Assembly (NCBI GenBank): GCA_014904985.1
Contig: MU129088.1
Coordinates: 10,433 to 74,432 of the forward strand
Reading direction: 5' to 3'
Source of the DNA: Hydnum rufescens UP504
Taxonomy: Eukaryota; Basidiomycota; Agaricomycetes; Cantharellales; Hydnaceae
DNA length: 64,000 nucleotides
Both the position numbers and the translations under genes were made by a program. The notes below the pieces were generated by a model. It saw only the letters and a program-made list of their open reading frames with translations. It was not told the DNA's origin and did no database searches. Positions 47,476-58,303 of this stretch are shown one piece after another (positions within the stretch are counted from its first letter, which is position 1; each line of letters starts with the position of its first letter).

Positions 47476-48134
47476 ACGTTTCCTCTCACAATTTTCAGGC
47501 CGAAATATAGAATCCTCATATCTTATGACGTTATTTCCCATTGTAATCCGATCTTGAAGATTCTGATGCGAAGCTAATATGGTTGCTTGTTTAAGGCAAT
47601 GAATTTGTACCGATGCCAACGCAATGAATCACTGAATGCGATCGTCTGGTAACTCGAAGCAAAGCCAAACTACCCCTTTCGTGTGCTGTTCAGATAGTGA
47701 CTGCAGTATATTGGCTCCTCTGTTAGAGACCCCCGGTCCCTGGGTGGGCGCCCTGATATTGTGAATGTCTTGTGGGCATAAATGATAGAAACTGTACATT
47801 ATGGAGAATAATCTCTTTTGCTCTTGTGGGTCTATCACAATATAATACAATGGGCTACATCACATACCCCCCACAGTTGTCTATGGCGAACACAGTGCCG
47901 CGGCGGTGACGAAGGTGTTAAGAAGTTTGAGGAAACCACAAGGTAAGGACCGATCAGACTGAGGAAAGGTATACTGCAGAGTCGATGTAGAGTTGATCCA
48001 CACGACGAGGGAACGGAAAAACAGAGCACTACTTGGTGTTAGTGCATTGCAAGAAAGTGGAGTATTGCTTTGACTAAGCAGTGAGCCCTGGTCTTCAATA
48101 ATATTACAACTAGAGGTTCGCATTGTTGGATCTT

Positions 48135-48500
48135 TCACAGCGGGCTCTCAAAGGCACAAAGGGGTGTTTTCGAGCGCAGATACTGGAGATAGGGGTACTT
48201 CCTCAGCCCCCACAATACTAGTGAATTACCTTGGGATACCAAGGTCATACCCGGGCTGAGCGACACCCCACGTGCGTCCGGATTCCTCCGAAAACAGGCC
48301 TGTTTAGACGCAATCAGTACGTATGATTTATCTTTGTTTCTCGTTTTGACTTGACGAACCTGGTCGATATACGGTCCCCAAATCAAGGGTGGAAGTATGG
48401 TAGCGAAATCCCACGAGGGTTTGTGTTCTTTAACCCATGCCCATGATGATTGCTCGGCATAGGTCTTACTAGCGGAATACACCGATCTGCGAGCTGGCAT
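48135..48500 (-). pseudogene. NAD(P)-dependent epimerase/reductase remnant
   Basis: The frame MPARRSVYSASKTYAEQSSW, then AWVKEHKPSWDFATILPPL and IWGPYIDQV match the middle part of extended short-chain reductases such as dihydroflavonol-4-reductase-like proteins: the YxxSK catalytic motif (YSASK) and the LPPLIWGP strand. No Rossmann GxxGxxG start and no C-terminal half are found nearby, so it is a fragment. The 3' part (48135-48230) continues into sequence shared with copy B, while the recognisable part is only in copy A. Confidence 0.65.
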
Positions 48501-48809
48501 TCTTTCTCAGAGCCCCGAAGCTAATCCTATCGGTGCCAACCCCTATCTCGACCATAAGTTCTGTCACGCGTCACAGCGACTTTTCCCAGACCCCCGGAAA
48601 TGCGCTGAGCCTTATCCGAGTCCAGATCGGGATTTTCTAAAAATAGATTTCCTTATCGATGAACCTATGGTCGAAATGGCACACTCGGACTGCCTCCTCG
48701 GTACAAATTCAGTGGATCTCTGACATAAACAAAAATCATTCACTTTCCCCACAATTAGCTATGTTATAAGAGAACAAGGCCCCACATGTGAGCAATTTGT
48801 TCCTCCCCC

Positions 48810-49751
48810 ATGCACATCATCGCCCTCGTTCGTTACCCCGTTTTCGGTGCGTGCTCACCACTAGCTGGCTGGACATCCTTTCAGCTCGTGTATCCTCTCT
48901 AGCCAGTCTCCTGCTTTTCTCGCTTATCGTCCTTGGTGCGTTCCCGCGACTGTGCAGTGTCCTTTGTTCCCTCACCAATTGCTTGTATCTGTCATAGGGA
49001 TCGATGGGGACCTCGTCTCCAAATTAAAGGGTGGCTGCTTCTTTTTTACTTGTGACTCCCCCCCATCGTACCCACGCCTAGGGGTGGCGACCGCCGTCTT
49101 GACTTTCGTCTCCGTTGTACCTCTGTATGCTTCCCATAGCGTGAGCTTGATAGAAACAGGTGTCCTGACTCTTTCTTTGGTATCATAGTACGATCATCGA
49201 CATTTTACGCCGGGGTGCTTTTACCTCTTTCATTATCGTTGAGCTCGGGTGGTTCTTCTTCCTTTGGGTCCTGTGGCTGGGTTTACCTACTCTTTTGTCA
49301 TGTCTGGAGACTTTCTGGCTCACGGATTGGTCCCCTTGCAGCAACCTTTGGTGACACCGCGGGGGCGGGGTGCGACAGCTCGCTCGCGGATGGGACCAAC
49401 ATATGCTCAGAGGTCCGCGCCGCGGAAGCCTTTTCTTTCCTTGCCTGGATTCTCTGTAAGTGACATTAGTCTCTTTGCCTATCTGCCTGCCTGACCAGGG
49501 GGACCTATGCCACCCACGTCGCAGTATTCGCGTATTGGGTGGCTCTCTTCGTCTTCTCTACCATCGCATTCTCCAAGGGAAACAGGAAGATTTGGATCAC
49601 ATCCGCACGCGACGCAGACTTCAGCGGTGGTTCTGGTGCCATCCCAGGGTATCAGTCTTCTGCAATTGGTCCCTCCAGCCAGCAACCATACATGACTCAG
49701 CAGCAGCAGCAGCAGCAGAACCAGTTCCCACCGGCTGTAGGGGCTGTCTAG
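48810..49751 (+). CDS. MARVEL-like four-helix membrane protein, copy A
   Basis: Six exons give a small protein starting MHIIALVRYPVFASLLLFS. Its helices are SLLLFSLIVLGI, LGVATAVLTFVSVVPLTIID, GAFTSFIIVELGWFFFLWVL and HVAVFAYWVALFVFSTIAF. A loop with two Cys (GCDSSLADGTNIC) lies between helices 3 and 4, and the tail is Gln/Pro-rich with seven CAG-encoded Gln in a row. This four-helix layout with the RRGAFTS...VELGW signature is that of the MARVEL-like proteins common in basidiomycetes; MARVEL proteins sit at membrane contact or apposition sites, but no role is known here. All joins keep phase, including one whose donor is GTATGC inside VVPL. The gene is intact to the stop at 49751. A paralogue with about 90 percent identity by eye follows at 51749. 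Confidence 0.78.
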
Positions 49752-50347
49752 GTGGTCGGAGATGGGTTCCATGATCATTGTTATCAAGGCCCCATTTCTC
49801 CCGATTTACCAATTATTTCACTGTATTATCGCTGTCCCCATTCTTTCTGTATCCCTTACATGCTTGATTCTCACCCTACTTTCCGCCTTGATCACGGTGT
49901 CCTGGCTACTCTTGAGCCATACCGCTATATACCCACTCCTGGCAAGTTGTGGACACCTAATATATAATGAAATGTTTGCATCACAGTACAGACTCACTAT
50001 CCTTAATGTTCAATCCCTCACTATTGCGTATAGACTTTCCCTTAGGTACTATTACAATAATAGTCCTCTTGCACGAGACTGAGATTTTCCCTCAGCCTTT
50101 GATAACGTTTCCTCTCACAATTTTCAGGCGAGGCCAACCCAAAATATAGAATCCTTATATCCTATGACGTTATTCTCCATTGTAATCCGATCTTGAAGAT
50201 TCCGATGCGAAGCTAATATGGTTGCTTGTTTAAGGCAATAAATTTGTACCGATGCCCACGCAATAAATCACAGAATGCGATCGTCTGGTAACTCGAAGCA
50301 AAGCCAAACCACCCCTTTCGTCAGATAGTGCTGCAACATACTGTAGT

Positions 50348-51007
50348 GTTACGACCGCAAGCCCCAGTCACAGGTCACAGGCCCTCCGGAGCAAGGCTTA
50401 TAGGGGGTGGAGGTCACACGTCACAGGGGCCAGTGGGGCTTGGGAGGTCACACATTGGGGGGGGGCAGGAGCGCTCTGTATTCTATACTGCGTGGCCCGG
50501 TTGCGCGTCTTATTTGCGGAACTGCTATAAAATAAACTAAATGTTGGCATTTCCGTTGCCATCGCTCTCATCGTACTCAGATCCCCCGTCATCCACATTT
50601 AAATCATGTTCATCTTCCCCCTGGTCTTGTTCGTGATTCCACCAGCCTACATAGCGCTGGTTGGGAATGCGAATCCGACCACTTCGGATGCCCCTTTTCA
50701 GTAATCAGTATTAATAGCCCGCATCAGCTTGAGATGGACGAGCACTTTCCACCACACGGGATCTGATTGCCAAACAGTAACAGATGCCAGGGGAAAAATC
50801 TGGCACTAGATTTCTTGCGAAATTATACCATTCACATATGGTTGGCAGTGACTGCTCTCAGATGGCAGTGCTGGCACTTACAATCCCTAGTTGAGGTCAT
50901 AGCCTGGGGCTTAAACGAAGATGGTCACACGTCACAACCCCCTCAGGGTTACTGTGAACCGGTGTCTAGGGATTACGTAACGTCACATGGGGGCTTAAGG
51001 TCGTAAC
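50348..51007. mobile_element. Non-autonomous hAT-like element (660 bp)
   Basis: The element begins GTTACGACCGCAAGCCCC and ends GGGGGCTTAAGGTCGTAAC, which are imperfect terminal inverted repeats. It is flanked by 8-bp target duplications ACTGTAGT (50340-50347) and ACTGCAGT (51008-51015), one mismatch apart, and duplication copy A has a single ACTGCAGT at the matching place. Eight-bp duplications are typical of the hAT superfamily. Near both ends the word GTCACACGTCACA and close variants recur, as expected for subterminal transposase-binding repeats. A minus-strand frame around 50545-50690 encodes an acidic stretch ending SDGNGNANI and could be a transposase remnant, but no full transposase is present. 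Confidence 0.82.
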
Positions 51008-51748
51008 ACTGCAGTATTGCCTCCTTTGTTAGAGACCCCCGGTCCCTGGGTGGAAACTGTACATTATGGAGAATAATCTCTTTTGCTCTTGTGGGTCTAT
51101 CACAATATAATACAATGGGCCACATCACATACCCCCCGTAGTTGCCGATGGTGAACACAGTGCCGCGGCGGCGACGAGGATGATAAGAAGTTTAAGGAAA
51201 CCACATGGTAAGGTCCGATCAGACTGAGGAAAGGTATGCTGCAGAGTCGGTGTAGAGTTGATCCACACGACGAGGGGACGGAAAAACAGAGCGCTACTTG
51301 GTGTTAGGTGTTAGTGCATCGCAAGAAAGGGGAGTATTGCTTGACTAAGCAGTGAGCACTGGTCTCCAATAATATTACAACTAGAGGCTCGCATTGTTGG
51401 ATTTTTCACAGCGAGCTTTCATCGAAGGCACAAAGGGGTGTTTCGGAAGAATACTGGAGGATAGGAATACTCCCTCAGCCCCCACAGTACTAGTGAACTT
51501 TCTAAGAAAGGCAAGCCGTTTCCGGCTATACTGAGGACAATCGCTGTTGCGTTGTGGCAGTGCTTTATTTCGGGAGTTGCCGCTAATCCCAGCGTTGCCA
51601 ACCCTACTTGGACTGACTACTCGGTACAAAATTCAGTGGATCTGATCTCTGACATAAACAAAAAACATTCATTTTCCCCACAATTAACCAACTTAGCTAT
51701 GTTATAAGAGAACGAGACCCCGCATATGAGCAATTTGTTCCTTCCCCC

Positions 51749-52684
51749 ATGCACATCATCGCCCTCGTTCGTTACCCCGTTTTCGGTGCGTGCTCACCAC
51801 TATCTGGCTGGACGTCCTTTCAGCTCGTGTATCCTCTCTAGCCAGTCTCCTGCTCTTCTCACTTATTGTCCTTGGTGCGTTCCCGCGACTGTACAATGTC
51901 CTTTGTTCCCTCTCCAATTGCTCGTATCTGTTATAGGGATCGATGGGGACCTCGTCTCCAAATTAAAGGGTGGCTGCTTCCTTGATATTTGTGACTCTAC
52001 CCCATCGTACCCAGGCCTAGGGGTGGCGACCGCCGTCTTGACTTTCGTCTCCGTTGCACCTCTGTACGCTTCCCATAGCGTGAGCTTGGTAGAAACAGGT
52101 GTCCTGACTCTTTCTTTGGTATCATAGTGCGATCATCGACATTTTACGCCGGGGTGCTTTTACCTCTTTCATTATCGTTGAGCTCGGGTGGTTCTTCTTC
52201 CTTTGGGTCCTGTGGCTGGGTCTGCCCACTCTTTTGTCATGTCTGGAGATTTTCTAGCTCACGGATTGGCCCCCTTAGCAGCGACCTTTGGTGACACTGC
52301 AGGGGGCACCGGGTGCAACAGCTCGTTCGCGGATGGGATCAACGTATGCTCAGAGGTCCGCGCCGTGGAAGCCTTTTCTTTCCTTTCCTGGATTCTCTGT
52401 AAGTGACATTGGTCTCTTTGCCTATCTGCCTGCCTGACCAGGGGGACCTATGCCACCCACGTCGTAGTATTCGCGTATTGGGTGGCTCTCCTCGTCTTCT
52501 CTACTATCGCATTCTCCAAGGGAAACAGGAAGATTTGGATGACACCGCACGTGACGCAGACTTCAGTGGTGGTTCTGGTGCCATCCCAGGGTATCAGTCT
52601 TCTGCAATTGGTCCCCCCGGCCAGCAGCCATACATGACTCAGCAGCAGCAGAGCCAGTTCCCACCGGCTGTAGGGGCTGTCTAG
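51749..52684 (+). CDS. MARVEL-like four-helix membrane protein, copy B (frameshifted tail)
   Basis: This copy has the same exon layout as the gene at 48810, with the same four helices (for example GAFTSFIIVELGWFFFLWVL and HVVVFAYWVALLVFSTIAF). Amino-acid changes are spread through the loops, such as CFLDICDSTPSYPG for CFFFTCDSPPSYPR. After GNRKIW one base is missing relative to copy A near 52540-52548. The frame therefore runs into a different tail (MTPHVTQTS...) that stops at 52637 instead of the shared stop at 52684. The Gln run is shorter (four instead of seven). Whether the deletion is biological or a sequencing error cannot be told here. The hAT-like insertion lies about 740 bp upstream and may affect the promoter. 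Confidence 0.72.
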
Positions 52685-52917
52685 GTGGTCGGAGACGGGC
52701 TCCATGATCATTGTTGTCAAGGCCCCATTTCTCCCGATTTAGCAATTATTTCACCGTATCACTGCTGACCCCATTCTTTCTGTATCCTTTACATGCTTGA
52801 TTCTCACCCTACTTTCCGCGTTGATCACGGTGTCCTAGCTACTCTTGAGCCATATTGCTATATACCCACTCCTGGCAAGTTGTGACACATAATATATGAT
52901 GAAGTGTTTGCATCACA

Positions 52918-55900
52918 ACAATTGACATTCTTGGAAAGTAACAAAAGAGGAAGTGTGCAAACGAATTGCGGTGGTCCGATGGGACCCGCGGACTCCCGAA
53001 CGGGAGCGAATCTAGTGCGCTTCTGGGTCTGAAGAGACGAAAGAATCCAGATTCTCCCAGCTTTCCAGGGCCTTGCTTTTCCGATTAGCGCTGACCAACC
53101 ATGTCTAAGTGGTTCAGGGAAACTTGACTTGCATGCAACTTGTATATTGATGTCCGTCAAAACTGGGCAGCCGAAACAACAAAAACTGATTTTTGAGCGG
53201 CCGAAGTGTCTCTTGGTAACAAGGGTAATAGCCTCTCAAGTCTTTGGCCAACTCGGTTTCCGGAAGCAAACAGTTCATCGGGCGCTTGGCGCCTACAGAT
53301 CAAGTCACGTGCACAATCCCTGAACCCCGTTGAATACTGTCATGAAAAACATCAACTTTCTAGTGGGCCAGCGCTCTAGCGGTCAAACCCAAATCTACCA
53401 CCATGCTTGGCGCACATCTCTTTTGTTCATCAGGAACCATTGGCGGCCTCTAACGGTTTTGAGTAAGTTGTGGACCCTAGAAACGGTTCTCGGCAATTTT
53501 GAAACCCCTCCAGGAGGCATTACGTCCTATTTTTGAGCAACGGGACGTCTGTGTGAGTTTTTGCTTCAGCATAGCCTTCAGGAGTCCTTAGCGTGTTCCT
53601 GTCCAGTTCATTTTAATCCCAATGCGAACACACGTCTTCACTTGCAAGTGTATTTACGCTTAAGATGCCTCGGGCTGTGTGTGAACAAGCATCCTATTTT
53701 AGTATTTAGGCGGTGTTTCCAAGAGATCATGGGAATGATCGCATGCCCGTCTTCTTGATGGTGATATCCTTGGCTACGGGAAGGATGGGATTCACTATGG
53801 ATGATATGTGGAGACTCCTCTCATTGTCCACCCACATGGAAATGTAAATGTGTCATTCATCCGGAACACCCCCCAGAAATTCCTGGGCCTCTGAGAAATG
53901 GTGCTGCTAGGACCAATCTGGCCACATGAACCATCTAGATCTTCCGTAGTCACATACAGTGGTGTTGTGTCGACAAAATCGCAAGGGAGGCTCTCCGAAT
54001 GTGACCGGTCCGGAGGGGTCTCCATCTAGGCATAAATAATTTTTTGGATTTTTAATGGCTCTGGAGGCAGTCTTGGAACCCGGCGGCTTTAGACATACTA
54101 CAGTTGTAGAATCAAGCACCATGATACCAGTGAAATGGACCATTATTAGGAATTCTGGACCTCGGAACCCCAATAGCTATAGCAAAGAATACGTGGAAAA
54201 GACACTGGGTGACGAGATCCAAAAATGGTTGGTGCGATAGCGAGCGGAGGGTACGAGGTCAGCCTAGAGGGCTAGAGGCTGAAATCGCTAAAAAACAATG
54301 CGAAACATTCCCAAAAATTGCCGGTGCGCTCGCAGCCCTGAAATAGCATGGCCAGTCATTCCTACCCCCTTATACAACCCCCCCTTACCACAGCACTACT
54401 CCATCTTGACACGATCTGAGCACCATACACCCGTCTGGTCCCCGATACCAGGGAGTTCACGCTCAGTGGTGCTCCAATTTTGCTCGGGGATACCGGGGAA
54501 TACTGGCAGCCACGAAACTCCGTCTATGGCCCACTGATATGTGTCCCTTGAGGTTCGCGCCCTTGGCGGAGGCGATTTCGGCAACCTCCGAAGATATCCG
54601 GTTCAATTCAGTTTTGCTGTGTACGCGTGACATGTGGCCATTTAGCGGCTCAGTGTGACGCGTGACATATCACTGGTTGTTTACACTTTGTTCAACATCA
54701 GACTTTATCATTTCTATAATGCACAGGCATGCCAACGGTTGCTGTTGATGCAAAGGGAAGATATTGTCATTTTTACTGTCGCCAACTGGCAGGCCCCTTA
54801 TCACAATCACTTTGCTCTGCGTCGGCTAGTGCTCCTTAGAGATCGGATCGGATGCGGATCAGATGGCATCCGTTCGGATTGAGGCCCCTCAAGGGGGGGA
54901 TCCGAATCCGCAGATCCAAATCCGTCAATATGTGGATGGAATCCGCGGATTGTAATATAAAGGCCGTTGTTATGCACTACCATGCAAAAGGGAGACAAGC
55001 TTCTCTTGGAGATATGACTGGAGCCTTTCAGCTGGGCTTTCTAACACTGAAGACAATCATAAGTACTCACGCAACTAAACACTGTGTTGACCCGAAATTG
55101 AGGAGGCTGGGGCCTCATACTAGGCCCTGCGTGAAGGGCCGTCTGCAGGCTTAAGCCCAGCACATGACTTTACTACCATAAAAGGTAATTTCTCACGTCC
55201 CGGAATTAGCCACATCAACGACTGTATACTATTTCTCGAGTCCAGGCTGCATCAAAATGTAAGGGCGTCTATTCTGTATCAGTTACAGGCAGTTTCATTG
55301 CATTTTTAATAGTGTTTGAAGCCCAATTGCCATCCAAATTGGCGAATTTGGACCCATGTTTTCTGCCTGTGGCCAGGATCTGGAGATCCCCAATGATCTG
55401 TGGATTTTGTCGGATCCCCATCGTCGGATGGAGGCCTACCCACCAGGGGATCCGGATCTGAGCCTATCCAACGGTCTGTGGATAAGATCCCTAGAGATCC
55501 GATCTGTGAGGAGCCCTAATGCGTCCCCCGTACCTTCAAATGATTTTCCTATCTATATGTCCGGTGAATCAGGAAAGTCCGCCCCTGCGTTGCCAAAATT
55601 AATCGTGAAATGAAGATATCAACGGTGGGTGGTTGTTGAATACCCTAAAACTCTATCTGAGGTCTAAACACAAAAGTAATAGCGTGCGTACTTTACATCC
55701 CCTAGCACCTCTAAATTCAGGAGTTCAGGACACTAAAAACCTGGGAGATCCGCCCTTTCAAGGTCTCCAGGAAGCTTTTTGAGTAACTTGCGGCGACGAG
55801 TACGGGATGACATAATAGTGCGTGGAAGTGGGATCCTCCACACGCGCACGCCCAGATATCCAGATATATTCAACACTGGGACCCAGAAGATTGCGCTGCA

Positions 55901-56408
55901 AGTGAAAACCAGCTGGAACGATGGGAGACCGAGTAGGAACCAAGGTCGCAGGCGAGTGCTAATTTTAGTCACGCGAGATTCATTTCCGGTTCACTGAGTT
56001 AGAACGCTAAACGGCTCACGCTACAATTAATGATAGGCAGCCGGCTCAGTGCGCGATCCACCGCAAGTTCCCAGCCTTTATTATCATGGCCTTCTTGCGA
56101 CCACACCTAAGCCTTCTGATTCGCTGCACGCAGTCGACTGCACCTGAGCCGTAGTGCTCCAAAACGTGCTGTGGTGCTCCTAATTACTGTGGCTGTACAT
56201 AGGTCCAGGAACAATCGTGGAACATTCAGGGACAGACTCCGCTATATTGGCTTCGGCAATTCGTTTGATGAGGATTCAGCGGGTTCGAGTTGCCAAATCT
56301 GCCTCAGTTAACCCCCAGATCCGGGGGCTTTGGCCAATGTAGAAGAAGTGCATGCTCACCAGTAAAACTCCCGAATGTTTCTAGGGTGGTATCGAGGACA
56401 GGATCTAT
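52918..56408. other. Gene-poor, repeat-like region
   Basis: In 3.5 kb no frame shows a known domain. Short open frames on both strands (for example around 53795-54240) overlap head to head and have no family motif. The GGATCC-rich cluster is listed separately. Long C runs, GATC words and irregular composition suggest decayed mobile sequence between the duplication and the ammonium transporter. Confidence 0.4.
54839..55512. repeat. GATCC-rich repeat clusters, possible transposon ends
   Basis: Two clusters, 54839-54952 and 55376-55512, are built from many GGATC, GATCCG and CGGAT words, while the 420 bp between them are not. When the right cluster is reverse-complemented it shares AGATCGGAT and related words with the left, which suggests long, decayed inverted terminal repeats. 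Exact alignment could not be done by eye. Confidence 0.4.
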
Positions 56409-56536
56409 CAACCAACCAGGTTTTTATACACCGATAAGCAATGAGCTCACAAGCGGCTTCCAGATTTATTCCTGGCGTGCGATAAGAAGTACAATCAGCC
56501 AACCAGATTTCACATAGCGATAAGCAATAACTTCAC
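56409..56536 (+). promoter_or_regulatory. Duplicated GATAAG sites upstream of the ammonium transporter
   Basis: GATAAG occurs at 56433-56438, 56481-56486 and 56519-56524, about 220-310 bp before the ammonium transporter ATG. Two of the sites lie in a direct repeat of about 42 bp (56409-56450 and 56495-56536, both with CCAACCAG and CGATAAGCAAT). HGATAR sites bind AreA/Nit2/Gln3-type GATA factors that switch on nitrogen-scavenging genes in fungi; control here is inferred. Confidence 0.6.
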
Positions 56537-56739
56537 CTATGCTATATATGCCATCGTCGAGAGGGGCAGTTTGAGGTTAGGTGATAACGTTACCTGCTCC
56601 AGTCTGCTCTCCAGTGAACCCGGCCAAATATAACACCCGAAGAACCTGCTAATTGACCAGTGAGTGCGTTGGAACTCTTGTGCTTCTCTCGGGAACCCTT
56701 ATAGACACATAACTTGAATTTTTCTCCCAGGATATCGAT

Positions 56740-58303
56740 ATGTCTGTGGCCCAACCTACCTGGCTGAACTCTGGCGACAATGCCTGGCAGCTCACAGCCG
56801 GCACCTTGGTGGCTCTGCAAAGCATCCCAGGCCTCGTCATCCTTTATGCAGGCCTTGTGAAGCGGAGATGGGCGATCAACAGTGCCTTCATGGCTTTTTA
56901 TGGGTTTGCAGCTACGCTCATCTGTTGGGTGATTTGGGCGTATAAGGCGTCATTTGGGAAGCAGATGCTTCCGTTCGTTGGGGTACCGGGTCCCGTCCTC
57001 ACGATGAACGATGAACTTACGCAGGCGGTGTTACCCGCCGCCAAGATTACTGCCGCCTTTCCACTTTCAACCATGGGTGGGTCGCGAAAGTCCATTTACA
57101 CAATTTTTTTTACTGACCACGGCCGCACTCGTGAACCAGTCTACTTCCAGTTCGTCTTCGCAGCTATCACCATAGTCATCTTAGCAGGTGGCTTCCTTTG
57201 CCGCATGAATATCCACGCTTGGATGGTATTCGTGCCCCTGTGGATCACGTTATCGTATACCGTCGGTGCATTCAGCCTTTGGGGTGGTGGTTTCCTCCAG
57301 CAGAGGGGTGTTATCGATTATTCTGGTGGATATGTGATTCACGTTTCGTCGGGTACCGCTGGATTCGTGGGGGCGTATTGGATCGGACCGCGTTTGGACA
57401 GCGATCGTCTGGACCACAAACCCCACAATATCCTCCTCGTCCTAGTTGGTGCCGGTATCCTCTGGAATGGCTGGAACGGGTTTAATGGCGGGGATCCTTA
57501 CGCTGCTAGCACTGATGCCGGTGCCGCCGTCCTCAACACCAACATCGCTACCGCCATGTCAGCCTTGGTCTGGATTATGTGGGACACAATCTACTACAAG
57601 AAACCTTCCGTCCTTGGCGGAGTCAACGGTATGATCACCGGCCTCGTTGCCATTACCCCCGCTGCTGGTGTAGTAGCTGGTTGGGGTGCGATTATTATCG
57701 GCCTTGTTTCTGGGTCGATCCCTTGGGTTTCGATGAATATCGCGGGAAAGAAGCTTTCCCTTTTCCAGCACGTCGATGATACCTTGGGCGTCTTCCACAC
57801 CCATTTGGTTGCTGGCGTTTGTGGTGGTTTCTTGGTCGGCATCTTCTCGACTTCGGAGGGTGATGCTGCATTTAATATACTTAATCCGGTGGAGGCATAG
57901 ATGGGAACGGCAAACAGATCGGATGGTATGTATTCGTCGCGTTCATCGTACCATCGTTCGCTCTACTTACGGATATTTGTATTGGCGACTATACAGGCAA
58001 CTTGCTGGTGCTTGTTTCGTCATTGGATGGAACACTGTTTGGACGTCCCTCATTCTTCTGTTTATCAAATATGTATTGCGCATACCGCTACGCATGTCTG
58101 AGGTGGATCTGCTGATTGGTGACGACGCAATCCACGGGGTAAGTCGGTAGTTTTTTTTTGTATTTCAATCTTAACGCTTCATATAAAAATAGGAAGATGC
58201 CTATTCATTCGATTATCCAGAGAAGCCCATCCGCAACGGAGGTGGCAACTCACCGCCAGTGGATGCAAGCGATAGTAGCGGACGCAAAATCGAGGTGGTC
58301 TAA
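56740..58303 (+). CDS. Ammonium transporter (Amt/Mep family; one frameshift)
   Basis: The protein imports ammonium across the plasma membrane. Four exons (56740-57076, 57140-57925, 57997-58138, 58193-58303) give about 458 residues. Signatures: [37 protein letters not shown] joined across a 63-bp in-frame intron, [20 protein letters not shown] with [12 protein letters not shown] (Amt signature and pore His), [31 protein letters not shown] with the second pore His, and the C-terminal cytosolic trigger [20 protein letters not shown] ending [11 protein letters not shown]. One base is missing at about 57886-57890, where CCGGTGGAGG should read with three G after CC to give [12 protein letters not shown]. 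The rest of the frame then continues correctly through two more introns. Upstream GATAAG sites suggest nitrogen control. Confidence 0.92.

Larger units (their letters stand above)
47476..49985. repeat. Segmental duplication, copy A
   Basis: The sequence from ACGTTTCCTCTCACAATTTT to GTTTGCATCACA recurs from 50105 to 52917 in the same orientation with scattered base changes. Copy A contains a MARVEL-like gene, a NAD-epimerase remnant not found in copy B (about 48231-48690), and the empty target site of the element in copy B (ACTGCAGT near 47700). Confidence 0.88.
50105..52917. repeat. Segmental duplication, copy B
   Basis: This is the direct repeat of copy A, about 120 bp away. It carries a 660-bp insertion (50348-51007), lacks the copy-A epimerase part (replaced by about 120 bp of other sequence near 51500-51620) and lacks some short blocks of A, such as the GGCGCCCTGATATTGTG stretch near 47748. 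Confidence 0.88.

Noticed and set aside
53795..54240. Overlapping minus- and plus-strand frames as a new gene pair
   Set aside because: They have no domain, no splice support and lie in a repeat-like region, so they are probably chance frames.
56280..56310. GGTTCGAG word as a possible tRNA T-arm
   Set aside because: No matching acceptor stem, anticodon arm or D-arm could be folded around it; other GGTTCGA words in the window failed in the same way.
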